The notes beneath the pieces are model-generated. The model saw only the letters and a program-made list of their open reading frames with translations, did not search any database and was not told the DNA's origin. A program made the position numbers and the translations under genes. Positions 38,801 through 53,800 of a DNA stretch of 64,000 bases are shown here, piece after piece (positions within the stretch are counted from its first letter, which is position 1; each line of letters opens with the position of its first letter). This DNA comes from Mactra quadrangularis (Eukaryota > Mollusca > Bivalvia > Venerida > Mactridae), in the NCBI GenBank assembly GCA_025267735.1, contig CM046309.1, positions 32,215,202-32,279,201 on the forward strand. Reading direction: 5' to 3'.

Positions 38801-41800
38801 TTCTTCTGGTCATAGAGTTCATGAGAGCGTTAATCCGTCTTATGGGGATATTGTCCCACTTTTTAATCAGAGCTCTGGCCAACTGCTCTCGAGTAGCAGG
38901 GGGAGCTGGCACTTTCGAACCTGATTATCCAACTGGTCCCAAAGATGCTTGATCAGGGCTATATGGCGGCCAATCTAGTGGTTGAATGTTGTTATTGGCC
39001 AGAAAGACTTGGCAAATCTGCCTCAGTGGAAACCGTCGTGGAGCATGTGCAGCAACCCAGGTCATATGACGCTAACGTAGAGTAGGGGTAAGTTGTGGAT
39101 CTACGTAGGGGCGACGTGCGACGTTTCACCAACTTCTCGTTATTGATTCCTTACAGTTTTTGAATTTATAGGACACCCATGATTTCCACAAACATTAAGT
39201 GCACTCTCAACAGCAGTGAGGCGCCGATTACACACACGAGAGACGACGATATATTGATCCTGACGTCGTGACATTATGCGCGGACGTTCTGACTTAGGTC
39301 AATCGGTCAATCGCCAGTTTCCCGAAGACTTCTTACAAGATGTTCTATGGTGAAAACATTAACACCAAATTGCCTAGCAACCTAATTTTGTAGCTGTCCT
39401 TGCATCAGCATCTGAATGGCCTGACCCCTTTGAACTTCTGTGGGTCGTGCCATTCTTAATGAGACCAGAACAACACGGTGTATGAGATTTTTGTTTTTTC
39501 CTTCCTCCATTTACCAGAACTGCACACTGAACCGTGACTAAATTTTTGATACATGGCAAGGTGTAATATGACCTAATTACTCAATCCACAAAATTTCACT
39601 TTATTTGGACAATGCGTTTTCAAAATATCGGAAGAAATGTTACCCTGCGTTTCTTTATCCTTTCAGTACAGTTAATAATGAGATAGTGAAATGTTGATTT
39701 GGTTAATTAAATGCTTTAGCAGACAATTTTTAGCCAGCATTTTTGTACCCAAGCCAGTTTGACCAGTTTCTTACAGTTTATCATTAAGCATCCACTACTG
39801 TCAAACAAAATTTTAATATGTGTAACAGTTAGGGAAAAAAATAAACATACAAAAATACAAACCAATTTAAACCATTCTCTCCTGTCAAAGCTGAAGATTT
39901 CTGTAGATAGAATTCAGAAGGTGATACAAGATGACTTACAACAACTTCTACATCATTAGGTCTCTCTGGTAACTGGTCTCTCCTAACTTCTGTTGAAGAT
40001 GGTGTTGGTGTAACATCCATGTCCATGGCTGGTGGTGATACTACTGCGGTTGGTTCTATATGATGTAAGATATAATAAATAGGATAATTTTCATAGCTTT
40101 AAGCTTTTGTACAGTTTGCAGTAGTTTGCACATTACTAATAATTCATGTGATCACAATAAATAGACTGGGTTAGTCAACTCAAAATAACATGTTTATTCT
40201 GCTCATTTTTATGTCCATTTTATTTGATACATTAACTTGCAATACAACCCAGTTAATTTCTAAATCTTATAATGATACTATTAAATTGTCTAAGACTAGG
40301 ATGATTTTTCGTTTAAGCAACATTTATTTACATGTAAGAAAAAAATGTTTGATGTTTAATTTTGACAGTCAGTCTTAGTATGGCAGTCAGTTGTACTTCT
40401 CAGTTATTGGACAGGCCACTTTTAACCTAATCCTATGCAGATAAACCCTCTCTATAGGCTGAAAACTGCCCAACTTGATACACAGATAGGGGAGAGAATG
40501 ACTGTAGAAAATATTTCTAGACAAAATTCAACAAAGGTAAGTAGGTTGTGCACAGATATTGACCCTCTGACCTATGGACTTGTAGACAGACATGCTTCCA
40601 GCTGAGCTAACAAGGCAGGTTTTACATGATATAAGAAAGCTACAAATGTTATCAAAAAACCAAACTTATCATTACCAACAGTTTTCCTAGTAGTTCTTTT
40701 ACTACTAATATTTGTATCTCGTGACTTAGATGTCTGACTAGATCTATCAGGTGATGAAGGAGGTGTTAGTCTAGTCTCCTCATATCTTCTTACTGGCCGT
40801 GTATTACGAGATTTCCAATATACTGGTTGATGTTCAGCATCCTATATAATATTAGATAAAATAGATTGTTCAAAACTTTTGACTAAAATTTCAAATTTTC
40901 AAATTGTATCGACATTTTGAAAGCAGCACAGCAACGTTCTCATAAATTCAATGCTTATTTATACATCAAAATGATCTAAATGACAACATGTAGTAAGCGT
41001 TTCAATGTTTTGAAAGCAGTAAAGCAGTGTTCTGATAAATGAAATTCTTATTTAGATTTAGATATTTAATTTTCTACATAATAATTGTAATTAGTGTTTT
41101 GAAAATTGTTTGGCAAGTCTAGCATTGAGCTTCCCCACAAACTTGCTGGCAAAATGTCCATTGGTAGACTATTCCACTTCTTGATTGTCCTTGAAAAAAA
41201 ATGTCTGTAGTAGAGGATTAAAATATCTATTGAATAATGGAGATATTCATCAAAATCATCTTGTAAATATACATACAGAAGGTTCAGGGAACATTCCATC
41301 ACCAACTTTGTATGATAATCTAGGAGTATATTCATTCATTTGTGAGGAAAGTTCTGTCATTCTTTGTGGTTGAGACCTACAAACAAACATAGTGGAAACA
41401 TAGAATTAACACATGTACATTGTAAAGTAACCTCCAAAAGCTCTTGGACTAATGCAATCTTGAGAAAATTTTATCATGTAAACTGCAAGTAATTCTACAC
41501 TTAATCTTGTAATTTAGTATGAATCATATTTTGCTAAATAATATATAAATAATGTTATTTCAGAATTGTTTGGATGACTCTTCGATTCTGTCTTCTCATG
41601 GGTAAATATAAGCCAGTTTATCCTAAAAATGTTTTGTACAAGGACTTTACTACAGGAACTAGTTAAGAGACAAATTATCAACAAGCAAGGCCATATGAAA
41701 TAAGTAATTATCACTAGCCAAATCAAGTTTCACTACAGTCCCATGCTTCAGGCTGGTGGGTTAAGTTGATGGCTGTAATATAACTGTAAAACATATCATT

Positions 41801-44800
41801 GAAAGTGTAGTAGGTGCATCAAGTTTTTACTCTATACTAAGTAAACAGTAACTTAGAATACATACCATGGACCAGTGGTAGCAGCAATATGTTTATCCAC
41901 TACTTGTACATTAATAGAATCCATTATATTATCAGGATCTCTTAATACAACAGATAAACAATGTTTATTATAGTTGATTACTTTCATCATATAGGATTGC
42001 ATTGTAACCATATCTGACCAACTCTGTAATGCCTGCAAATACATCATTATGACAACATTTGTATGAAAAACTTTGTTAAAGTAGACATCTGAATTCATTT
42101 GTCACTGGGTTAGAAAAATATGAAGCCAGAGAAGCACACAAACCCCATGCTTACAATGTGAATGCTCACCTGACTTACACGATCCTTCTCCAAAAACTGT
42201 GAACAGGTAAGTATCATGAAAAATAATATTGTGAAAGTTTCTAGGCAGACATGGCATCATTACAAGCATATACATGTATATAAACTATGATTATGTTTCC
42301 TTTTAGCTATTTTTATTAATAAATGTTAATTGTTATATGAAGGACAGATCTCGGATCGTGCTTGTTTCCGAAATTTGCGTGTTAGAAGGGTGTATCGTGC
42401 GTGTATCATTCATACCGTGTACGTGTATAATTCAGCGTGTATTTCAAATGTGTAACGTGTAGACCGCTCATCATGTAAATACACGGTAAAAATTGGTCCG
42501 AGATATTGTGATTTTGTGTTTTATAATCGTGTACCGTGTGCCCGAGATATTGTCAAATTCATACGTAAAATGCATTAAATACTTATGCATTGTCGACAAA
42601 TCATCATCCATAAACAAAAAGAAAACCCGCAATTCATTAAGTTGAGTTTAGAATAAATGTTGACTAGGTTTAAACCGGAAATTCTTATTTAAAATGCTGT
42701 ACGTCGATAAACTGCGCTCATACCGGACCAATCTGCGGTCAATTAAATTACGGCCCAACCGAAATGTTGTAACTAAATCAAAATGATCGTTATACTATTT
42801 TTATATTTAAAGTGTAAACACATGCTTTCATCTATCTCAATCATCAAACATATTCTTCGTTTGTCGGTGGCTAAAGCGATTAGTAAACAAACTGTTATAA
42901 TTGACATCTCACTTGGTCAAGAACTCGTTGATCACGACTCTATATGATTAAAAAGTCATTATTGTTATAATTCTTAAAGTAAATTAAATGATTTAGTTTT
43001 TACAGTTTATTCGTATGAAATACGCACAGGTGCGAATTTATATGTAAACTTGTTATTTATATATCGATTTTTAATCGGCATAAAATAGTAAGTTAACAAG
43101 CGGTGTGTGTACTGTCTTTATACCCTGTCTTCACGCAAGCACTACATGTAAACGTTAATATCTAGTATACATACTACTAAAAAGGCGAACATTATACAAT
43201 ATGACTTGCTTATATTTTTTAAAATCGCGCTTAGACTGTGATTTGAAAAATATACTAATTCAAGGTATCTTTTCACCATGAATGGCTTGAAAATAAAACA
43301 GAGAAAAAACTTGAAATGTTATTTCTTTTTCTATCGTGTGAGTTTTCGCCGGCTATCGTGTGTGTGGTCTTAAATCTGATTAAAGCCAATTTACAAAAAG
43401 ACATTAATTTTTTGGACAGTAATGTTATTCTTTATTCTGCAGTTTGTATTTTTTGTAATACACCGAGTGCTTATATAATTTTTCTGTTAAATATTATCAA
43501 TCATGTTCTTCTTTGTCTATCGTGTAATGACTGCTCGCCTATCGTGTACCTTTATTTCTACTTAAAATGTCGATATTTAATAAAATAATTTATACCATAC
43601 GACTTGCTTATATTTTTACAATCAAGCTAAGACTTTGTTATGAAACATATACACACACAATTTATAACATCTTTTCTCCATGTATGGCTTAAAGAAAACA
43701 AATGAAGAAAAAAACATAAAACGTGTATTTTTTATCAATCGTGTGAGTTGATCAACTTTGCGTGGTTTTTAATCCGATTAAAACCAACTTACTAAGAATA
43801 ACATTAAATTATTTTGACATTAATGTTTTTCTTTATTATGCAGTTCGTATTTTTGTTGTACTCCATGTACTAATATAATTTCATTACAAAGTATTATCTA
43901 TCGTGTTCTTTTCTTGTCTATCGTGTATTGACTGCTCGCCTATCGTGTACCTTAATTTCTACTTAAAATGTTGATGTTCAATAAATTTATTGATGCAATA
44001 TTTTATTTTATAATCACGCTAAATTGTGTAATGAACCAGGTACAAATTAATGAACGGGTGAAAAAAACTATATAACATATTTAAATATGTATTTCTTTGT
44101 CTATCGTGTGATTTCGAAGTTGACAATCGTGTGCGTGGATTTAAATTCGATTAAAGCCAACTTTCAAAATTTATTTTATCTTATTTTAAAACTTATTTTG
44201 TTTAATTACATATTTACGACGAAATAGAAGAATATTTTTAGTTTTCAAGCTTTATTTGAGACGCATTAATTGTTTAGCCTGTCGTCGTTGAAACGTTTTT
44301 CTTTGGTCGAAAAAAGCCGTACTGTGTGACAACTTGCACTTTCCGATATCTGTACCTATAGATAGATAACCTCTAAAAATTTAGCCACATAAAGACAAAC
44401 TCACCTCTCTGGACCAAGTATTCTCAGGTTCTAATGGACTTACATCAACCAATGAACAACACAATGCCTGAAAATAAAATAAATAACTTAATTAAAAAAT
44501 ATATTCCAGACTTTCAAAACATTGGACAAATTGATATAAAATTGCAGAATGCTTGAAATAACACAGATTTATGATTAGACAAAATCTAAGGTGGCCTAAT
44601 CAACACACTAAAGTGCTTAACATAAAATATTTCAAATGCAGAATGAAGTATTTGTTACAAAATTATGCTATGACATATATAAGAGTGGCTTTAAGGTTAT
44701 AAGACCCTGCTATTTTTAATACATAATGCTGATTTAATAACTTTGATAAATTTAACAAATAGTTGTATGATTTATTTATTATGTATATGTTACGTACCAA

Positions 44801-47800
44801 CTGAAAATATAGATTATTCTGTTCTATTTTATTCTAGTTTCATCTGAAGAAGACATTAATGAATTATATTTAAATACAGAATGTCTAGTGTAGTAGTGCA
44901 TACTAGAAATAAAATACAGTGTTACCTGTGATGGTAATATAAGGAAAGAGTCCAGAATCTTCCTTAGTTTACTGATATCTACGGTTTCTATATTACCATA
45001 GTCTACATATTGTACAGTAATCTTTCTATTGCCTGGTAATTCTATTATTCTAGCTCTATACCATAGACCATCTCCACTAAACTTTGATACACATATCATA
45101 CCTACAACATAAACATATAACACAACTTTCAATTAACCCCAAAAATACAAAGTATAGAGTTATGGTTCCTGTGCACAGCACTTTTCAACTATTCAATCTA
45201 TTCAACTGTAATGTTTCAAGTCAGTAGCTTCAATAGTATCAGATATACATACAGCATAGCATACAGGGGATGACACCACTGGCTTTGCCAAAAAATAACC
45301 CCTATATGTCACCTTTTCAGGTGCCAAAAAAAAACAATGCACTCCTATAAAGACTGCGTACAAAAATATTCAGGTCTTTTTTAAACTCATAAGAAGACTG
45401 TCATGATCAGCTTTTTTGCAATTTCAGTTGCACCACACATGAGATTTTGAAGAGACTACAGTAAATAATCCATAATGTCTGATTTCAATAATGTTTCAGT
45501 TATCTCTGCGTCCATTTTTAATTCAGATATGACTGTAATATTAATACCTACCAACTTGTGGACTAATGATATGCCATGAATCTTTTATACGAGGTTTCTG
45601 ATATGTATCTTGTATATGTGCCATCATAGTTGCTAGGTAAATAATCTCTTCTCCAAGCTATAAATAGAAACATTAACTTATAGTTTATGTAGCAAGTTAC
45701 CATCTTTTTAACAGTTTGCCATACAAATAATTCATTTTCTACCACTAAAACAGACAAGGGTAAGAACATTTACTTTAAAGGGAGTTCGCAATTTGGAGAA
45801 AACCAACTTTTGGCAACCTAAACTTGGCAAGGATTTAATGAATACATAACTCTTCTAATATGAATTATTTCAGAAGTTAAACCTTTTGACCAAAATTCTC
45901 TATTTTAAAGATGAAGTCACATATAGACCTTAGTCCTTAACCATCACTCACCATTCCTCAAAGTCAAAGATGACAACTTCTCCATATACCTTTTTAATGG
46001 AATAAATGCAATATGACTCTTGAATTTTCATGAATGGGTACATGTATAAACCAGCAACCTCTTTATTTGAAATTCTGCAAGTAGCCCTCTGTGTCAGAGG
46101 CCTGGGTTTTAAATTCAAGTATTACATGTTTCTATACATTTCTCATGTAAAATACTAACCTCTTGTACATAGAAACAATCTGGGGTACCAGCATATATAA
46201 CTTTTATACAATATTGTGCACCTTCTTCTTTAGGGCCGGGTGTAAGAAAGTTTCTCTTCTGAGCTGGTGCTCCTACAAAATTAATTATCTATAGTTAATA
46301 AGAGAGTTTTATTGTGAAAATGAAAAAAATGAATATATAATGAATGTAGTGCATAACAAACAGTATAGCAATGTGATTGAACAATACAAACAATAGACCA
46401 TGAAGAATTTTTGTAATTGTCCTATAATTACCATGTGACATGTCGTGTATGCAGCTCCTGTGATGATTTTAAACATATAAGGGTCAAGTTAAAATAAAGA
46501 AGGGCAAGTTGAAATCACCTTAAAATTGCACTTTGGGCAAGTTAGATTCCAGATTTATCTCCAACACAGTTTATACACATAAACACTAGTAATTATATAA
46601 AAGCAGAATAACAGGAATAGCACAGGGCTGCACCCTACCATTTTTTCTGATTCCTACACTTTTTCCATCTACCTACTCAGAAATAACAAGTAAATCTGTG
46701 AGCTAATGCTCACTAGTGATACCCCAGCCAAAATTTAAAAATATGCGACAAACAGGAAGTAGATGAGCAAGGAGGATGAAATCGCTTTACACCACATGGG
46801 ACTATGGGATGAAGCAATATGCAAAGTATTAGGCTGCTGCATGTTATAGTTGCTGAGAAAACTGCGACGGAAATTTCGTAACGGACGGACGGACAAGGGT
46901 AAAACAGTATACCCCCCTCTTCCTTGAAGCGGGGGTATAATTATTTTGAAACATCAACCCCTAATGCACCCTGCCCCCTTTCATCTGCCTTGCTGTCTTT
47001 TTCTGAGTTCTAGTATGAACACAATGAACACCTACCATAAGGTTCAGAGAGACTGTAACTACATTCCATTTTAGCCAGATCCATGAATACAAGGGCATCT
47101 CTCACCGACATAGGACGGTCATCAACAATATCATCATCTTCAGGTTTAGACAGATCTACTTGTAATATGTTGTTCTCTTCACGTACTACCTGTAGTTACC
47201 ATAACATAACATTACACGTCGTGTGATGATGATAAAACAAGTAAATCTGTGAGCTAATGCTCAGTAGTGATACCCCCACAAAAATCTAAAAATATGCGAC
47301 AAACAGGAAGTAGATGAGCAAGGAGCATGAAATCGCTTTACACCACATGGGACTATGGGATGAAGCAATATGCAAAGTATTAGGCTGCTGCATGTTATAG
47401 TTGCTGAGAAAACTGCGACGGAAATTTTGTAACGGATGGATGGATGGAAGCACGGACAAGGGTAAAACAGTATACCCCCCTCTTATTCGAAGCGGGGGTA
47501 TAATAACATAACAAAACATGACATGATTAAACAAAATTTCTTAATTGCATCAAATGAATAAAAACATTTATAGCTACATAGTAATATAGTAAGACAGTAA
47601 TCATTTTTACCCATCTAGTTTACCTCATGGCTCAATTTTTAAGCAGTGAACTTAGAATCCAAGACCAAATTTCAGAAAATCATTTCGGGAGAGAAAAGTA
47701 TTAGTTATTTATGCAGTATTCAATGTCATTTTTCATTTGTCTAAAGGGAGAAGTCAGCAAAATCAGGTGTGTTTACAGATGTGTATATAACATGACTATT

Positions 47801-50800
47801 TAGATTACATCATAGGCAATTTTCATCAACTTGAAGAAAAGATGTTTTAAATTTAAAACATTTGAAATTCAGGAATAATCCTACAAGTAGACAAATAATG
47901 TTTTTTAGAGAATTTCAAACATATACTTACAGTTAGAATCATACATTTATTTTCAACCATTTTAGCAAATGTATTAACTGCTTCAATTGACCAGGTACCA
48001 TCCTGTAAGAAATAATACCATGGAAATTGTAAAACTGTTTTCAATTATTAATTTTATAGGTTATGCTACAAGTTTTTTTGTCATCTAATGGCTGAGTTAT
48101 TGTTAAAATATTATATCATATCAATGCGTCAGCACAATAGTAGTCTAAGTACTAGTAAGTAAATAGTCAAAGTATTAGTAAATAAAGAATGGCGTCGACT
48201 AGTTTTCTGTCTGTCTATTAACACATGGCTCAACACCTGTTTTTGTACATAAAATTATGTATAAAATATAATATCTTATACAATAAATGCACCGGGCTAG
48301 CTCAGTTGGTAGCACGCAAGTCTTCTGATCGAGGGGTCATGGGTTCAATCCCAAGCAGGGCATACTTTCGTGGAGCTTGGTCATGAAATCATTTCTGCGG
48401 CCATTCTCCATCCTACCAATGATTTTTCATTATGTAAGGCAGTTGTCAGTTACTGACAAAAGTATGGGCTTACTAGTTGGTTGACAGCTAAATCCAGAGA
48501 TTTAGCCTTTCCAGGAGGAGTGAGTAGGTTGACTGACTGCGGTTATATGACCTATACAACATGTTGCTACAGCGTTAAACCCAACAAACAAACAAACAAT
48601 TTATATTTACCTTATTCCCTGGAGCCAAGCTGTACAATGAACACTCAAAAGCAAATTCTGGATATTTCATAAATTTCTCCTTCATTTTCCTCAGCCTTTG
48701 AAAATAAACAAAGACATAACAAACTAACCAATTTTACTTGTAAAGAAGTTAACAAAATGGATCATACTTTTTCAAAAAATTTAAAAAAAAAAATTACATT
48801 GGAGGGAAACAAGATTTTGATAACAAGTAACAAAAGGGTGTCATAATGAAGCTCAATAAGGGCTCTGCTTATTTCACTAGGCAAGAAATATACCTAGAAT
48901 AGTTACACTCCACCCAGGTGGGAATGGGTACCCATGGGGGTGATATAATTCCATCGTATTGATGTGTCCACTGCTTATAAGCAAAGTAAAAGATTCCCAA
49001 GGAAGATTGATTGATAGATACCAGAAGGCCACTGACCAGTGGTACTAGCTGTGAAGTCTTAAAATGTACATTAGAATGTAACTTGAACTATAATAAGAGG
49101 GTCCTGAGGACCCTGGTCCACTCACCTGAGAACTAGATGCTTAGGAAATCTTGACAAAAGATTGTTTAACAGTTTCAGCCAATGAAAACAGTGATCCCTG
49201 GAGCCGGGAAAATTTTGAACCCAGGAGCATAATTTGAACAATCTTTGCAGTAGACCTCAAGATAATAACACATATAAAATATGAAAGCTCTAGGCCTTGT
49301 CTTTCTTGAAAGATTTTTTAACATTTCCTTATATAACTCTATGTAAATCTTGTGACCCCTGGGGCGGGGCTAATTTGAACAATCTTTGTAAAGCACCTTC
49401 TAGTGCTGCTATATGCCAAAAATCAAAGCTGTATGCCTTGAAGTTTTTGATAGGAAGATTTTTTAACATTTCCTTATAACATTTCATATAACTCTATGTA
49501 ATTCTTGTGACCCCTGAAGCGGGGCCAATTTTGAACCCAGGGGCATAATTTGAACAATTTTTGTAAAGCACCTTCTAGTGATGCTACATGTTAAATTTAT
49601 TAAATGTATACCTTATAGTTTTTGACAAGAAGATTTTTTAAGGAATTTTTGACGAAGAATGGGCACACACACCCCAACATGCACTGATGCACATTGGTCA
49701 GGCCTCCCCCAGAATATCTCACCTTGAGGACTTTGTGCTCAGGTGAGCTAAAAACCAATGAATTTTATAAGACAATACTTACTTTTGTACATTAACCACT
49801 TCAGTATTACCATAGTCTATATATACCACTTCAACATTAGTATCTTTATATTCTCCACTTTCTGGTTCTATAATATTCTTTATACGTCCACGATACCATT
49901 TCTTATCTAAGGAATACTGAGCTATCACCAAATCATCTGTAAGAGATAAAAAACCCACATAGAATTACTGTATTTCAATAGATAAATCAACAACTCAATC
50001 TTCAATACTTTGGTTGAAGACTTTAAAATTGTTGATAATGACAACACAATAATTTGAAGTTTTTAAAGCATTTCAATATTAATTTAAACTTTTAATTTAT
50101 AGATTCTGACAAAATCAGTCAGCAAGACAAATATCTTCAAAATCCATTTCATGCGAATTCTGAACTACTTTAAAACTGTCATAATTTGTATCTCAATATT
50201 AACAGGTACACTGGTTAATCATTTCACCCCGATATGATACATCCCTCATACATCAGATATATTTTCTAACAAAGATTACAACAAGTAGCTACAATCATAT
50301 GATATAATTATGCATATAATTCCAAGAATTCATGAATTTCATAATTTCAGCTGCATTAACATAGGAAAAAGAACCCTTTCTCAGGTCCTGACTTTCCTAA
50401 ACTTCAGGACCAGTCCTGAAAATGTTTACAAATGAGATTATATACAATAGACTATATCTGGAATTAAAATATTTGGGTTTTCCCCTCCGGAACAAACAAA
50501 CTTTCACCGTTACAATGAAAACATGTGTACAAAGAACAATAGGATTAAATCCATAGTTTGTGCTATTTAGTAATAATGTGTAGAAAACTTTGTTTGTACC
50601 AGCTGTGCACGGACGGAAAAACCCATAAATATGAATTCCAGATTAGGTCTATTGATACAAGCACATACCTTGTTTTACAGAAGAGACAAGATGTTGTTTA
50701 GATGCTGTAGTACCATACTGAGACAAACTATGTGATAATACTGATATCTTAGAGGAATCACTCCTTAATTGTACCATAAATTTACACGGACTTTGAATAT

Positions 50801-53800
50801 GTGTTACTAATACAGTCTCATGTTGACCTAAAATTGTAAAATAACATAAATATATCCTTAACTTGTCATGAATAAAGTAAGTCTTTAAAAAAAGTCTGGT
50901 TAACTTCAGAATTTTTGGTTTAACCCACTAACAACAAGCCTGGGGCTAATAAAAGGCTTCAGGCAAGTGAAAAATGCTTATTTTATATATTCTGGGTAGT
51001 TGATAATTTTGCAAAAAGTAATATATCAGGTTAATATTTGTTAAAAGTAAAAGTAACCTTTACTTTACTTTTTTAATATTTGTTACATATTTAAGGCAAA
51101 AGCTGCTGATGTTGCATAACGGCAGCTGCATGTAGAACAATATTCAAAGAATTATTCTCAGACCATAATGAACAAGAAATGTAATGCGGAAATCACATTA
51201 AAGTCGGATTTAAAAACTTCAGCGAAAAAATTTCAAAGAGAAATAATCCATAATAAAGCCAGATAGAGTTGTGGTTACTTTTTAATTCTGTTCATCACAT
51301 AGTACGTTATCATTGTATGAAGTTTCATTAAGATCTGACAATATATGGCAGAAATATATGCTAAATTGAAAACTTTAACACAGTTGTTAGACACCAGAAA
51401 AATCCGGCTAAAAATTCTGAATGTCAAGAGTGGCATACATTAAGAGTTATTGAATAAATAAAATTGTTGACATGTTATCATCACTGTTTTGTTTCCAAAA
51501 TAGATTTTTGGCAGCAAATTGTCAGTCATTATACTTAAAATAACTTAAAATGCTCATATCATACAACTTATTACAATACATCATAGTAATAAATTAACTA
51601 ACCTTTGAATCTTTTTTTAGGAGGTAGTCTTTGAGGTGAGTCTCTTTTCTTCCTATCACTATGTTTCATAACTTTAGTTCTTGTTTCACTTGTTATTGTT
51701 CCACCATCTAATACTATCTCTTGTTCCTCTATATAACAAAATAGATCATCAGTCATTGCCTCAACCCACTAGGCATAAGGCAGTTGAAAATTGATTTGGG
51801 CTAGAGAAAGTTACTTATTTCATATTGTTAAGCTTGTAAATAATACAGCAATTAACTTTAGAATCATAAAATAATAAAAAAATGTGGTCTGAAACTGATT
51901 TCTAATGCCTGTTAACACATTCAGTCACCCCAATTATACTTTTATTATGTCATCACCTTCCAAAGACGTAATTACCCATATATCATCACAAATTTAAAAA
52001 AAGATGGAGTTTATCAATCTTCAAGTCATACCTAATCCAGTGATCTCATACAGAAAGATTTAAGAGGGGAGACTAACAAAAAATGGTAAAAGTGCTAATC
52101 ACCTTCAATAGTCATCTTCTCTCCATAAGGTAGCATAATTGATTGACTTAATAGAAGATCAGTCTTAATATTGGGACCTCTTTCTTCTAAAATAAGTTTT
52201 ATAATAATCTAGGTGGTCTTGATTGTAATACACTTACCTTCAATGATAACATCTTCACTCTGTGATGTAGCACCAGATGTCATACTTTGTATATCAGATT
52301 CCATAGATAATGGTGTAGTACTTCTTGGTGTTTCTTCACCATTCATACTCTCTGTTGTACCATGATCATCTTCAAAATCTTCTGAAAACTTCTCTGGCAT
52401 CTCTCGTAATGTATGCATTGTAAATCTATAAAATATTAATATAAAAGATAAAGATAATAAGCCAACAACTTCTCCATATACTTTATTAATGGAGAAAAAT
52501 TTACATTTTTGTCAAATTTTTATTGAAGGGTATAGAACCTGTACCCCCTTCAGGACACAAGATTCGAATTCCCAGCACACTACCAACTGTGTTAATAACC
52601 TAAATATAACTGATATAAGAAAAGTAAGAGCTAACTAACCTTTGTGGTATAGATCCAGTTATCCTCCCATAATCTTTCAGTAAATCACATAAACTAGGTT
52701 CATCAACAAAACTGTAAGAATGAACAAGTTAATTATAATAGAAATGTTTAAGAAAAATATAGAAGTGTTTATCAATATAGTTGAAAGAGAGTCCATCATA
52801 AACATATGATTTATAAAATTATAAACAACTCTTTGTTAAAAGATATTGAGCAAATAAGAAGTCATCTTCTTAAACCATTGAAGTTTGGAATCATGAAAAT
52901 TAATTCTAACTAGTGAAATATATTAATACTTTTGAGAGGCTAGTTGATAATTTGCCTTTAACTACATAAAATAATTAATCAGACTAGTGCTCAAGCACTC
53001 AAACAAGTGCTATGTGGGTCATTATCAAAATTATACCAAACAAAGGAACATTTATAACCTTGATAAAAAAGTAAGTATCTACAGAGTGACTACAGAAGTC
53101 TTCATTTAAATTTCCCTGATAATTATCTCTCTTATGGAGGGATCTTTAAGCATTTGCACAGTTCAAGGTCATGTTGAAAAAAGTAGCTATGACTCCATTA
53201 AAACTCTACACCATTGACATCCAGCAAAAGAAAGTTGTATCTTAATAGGCTTTGAAACAAAAGAGAATAGAACAAATTTTGGGACAGACCATTTTAAGAG
53301 CAGGCACTTCATCTCAATTTGAGAAATGTGAGTTGTCCAGGGTAATTGCACACACAATAATTTCAAGACTAAAGTATAGAGTAGTACTATAAAGCATACC
53401 GTAATGATACATCTGAGTCCCCATCAGGTTTTTCTTCTATAATACAAGGTATATCTTTAGCATGAATTAATTTATCTAATATATCTTTGGCATTAACTAC
53501 TACATCATCTGTATTCTTCATGATCTTATCAGCAGCTATAATATAACAATATAAATGTACAATACAACGTAATAATGATATAATAGTACAAATAATTCAG
53601 TAGAAGTTCAAAACCATGTTGTTTATTGGCATCAGCTTTTATTTTCACTTTTAGAGAAAAGGCAGCAGGGCTGGTTTTGAGGGGAAAATAGCAACAAAGA
53701 ATGAAATTAGGGGGTGCACTTTCTCCTTCATTTTCATAACTTTAGATAAAACCCAGTAACAGAGTAATATTTTTAAAGGAACATTTGTCTTATTTAAAAT

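Noticed and set aside
38767..38952. 61-residue + strand frame (MCPPFAVVTVLILL...)
   Set aside because: It is the antisense of the decayed Tc1 transposase C-terminus.
43316..43588. 90-residue + strand frame in the 2-kb insertion
   Set aside because: It lies inside one unit of the 395-bp tandem repeat, is not open in the other units, and shows no homology.
48289..48365. tRNA gene-like sequence with A and B boxes
   Set aside because: It is the head of a SINE: body and tail match the copy at 29771-30079 and the cloverleaf is incomplete.
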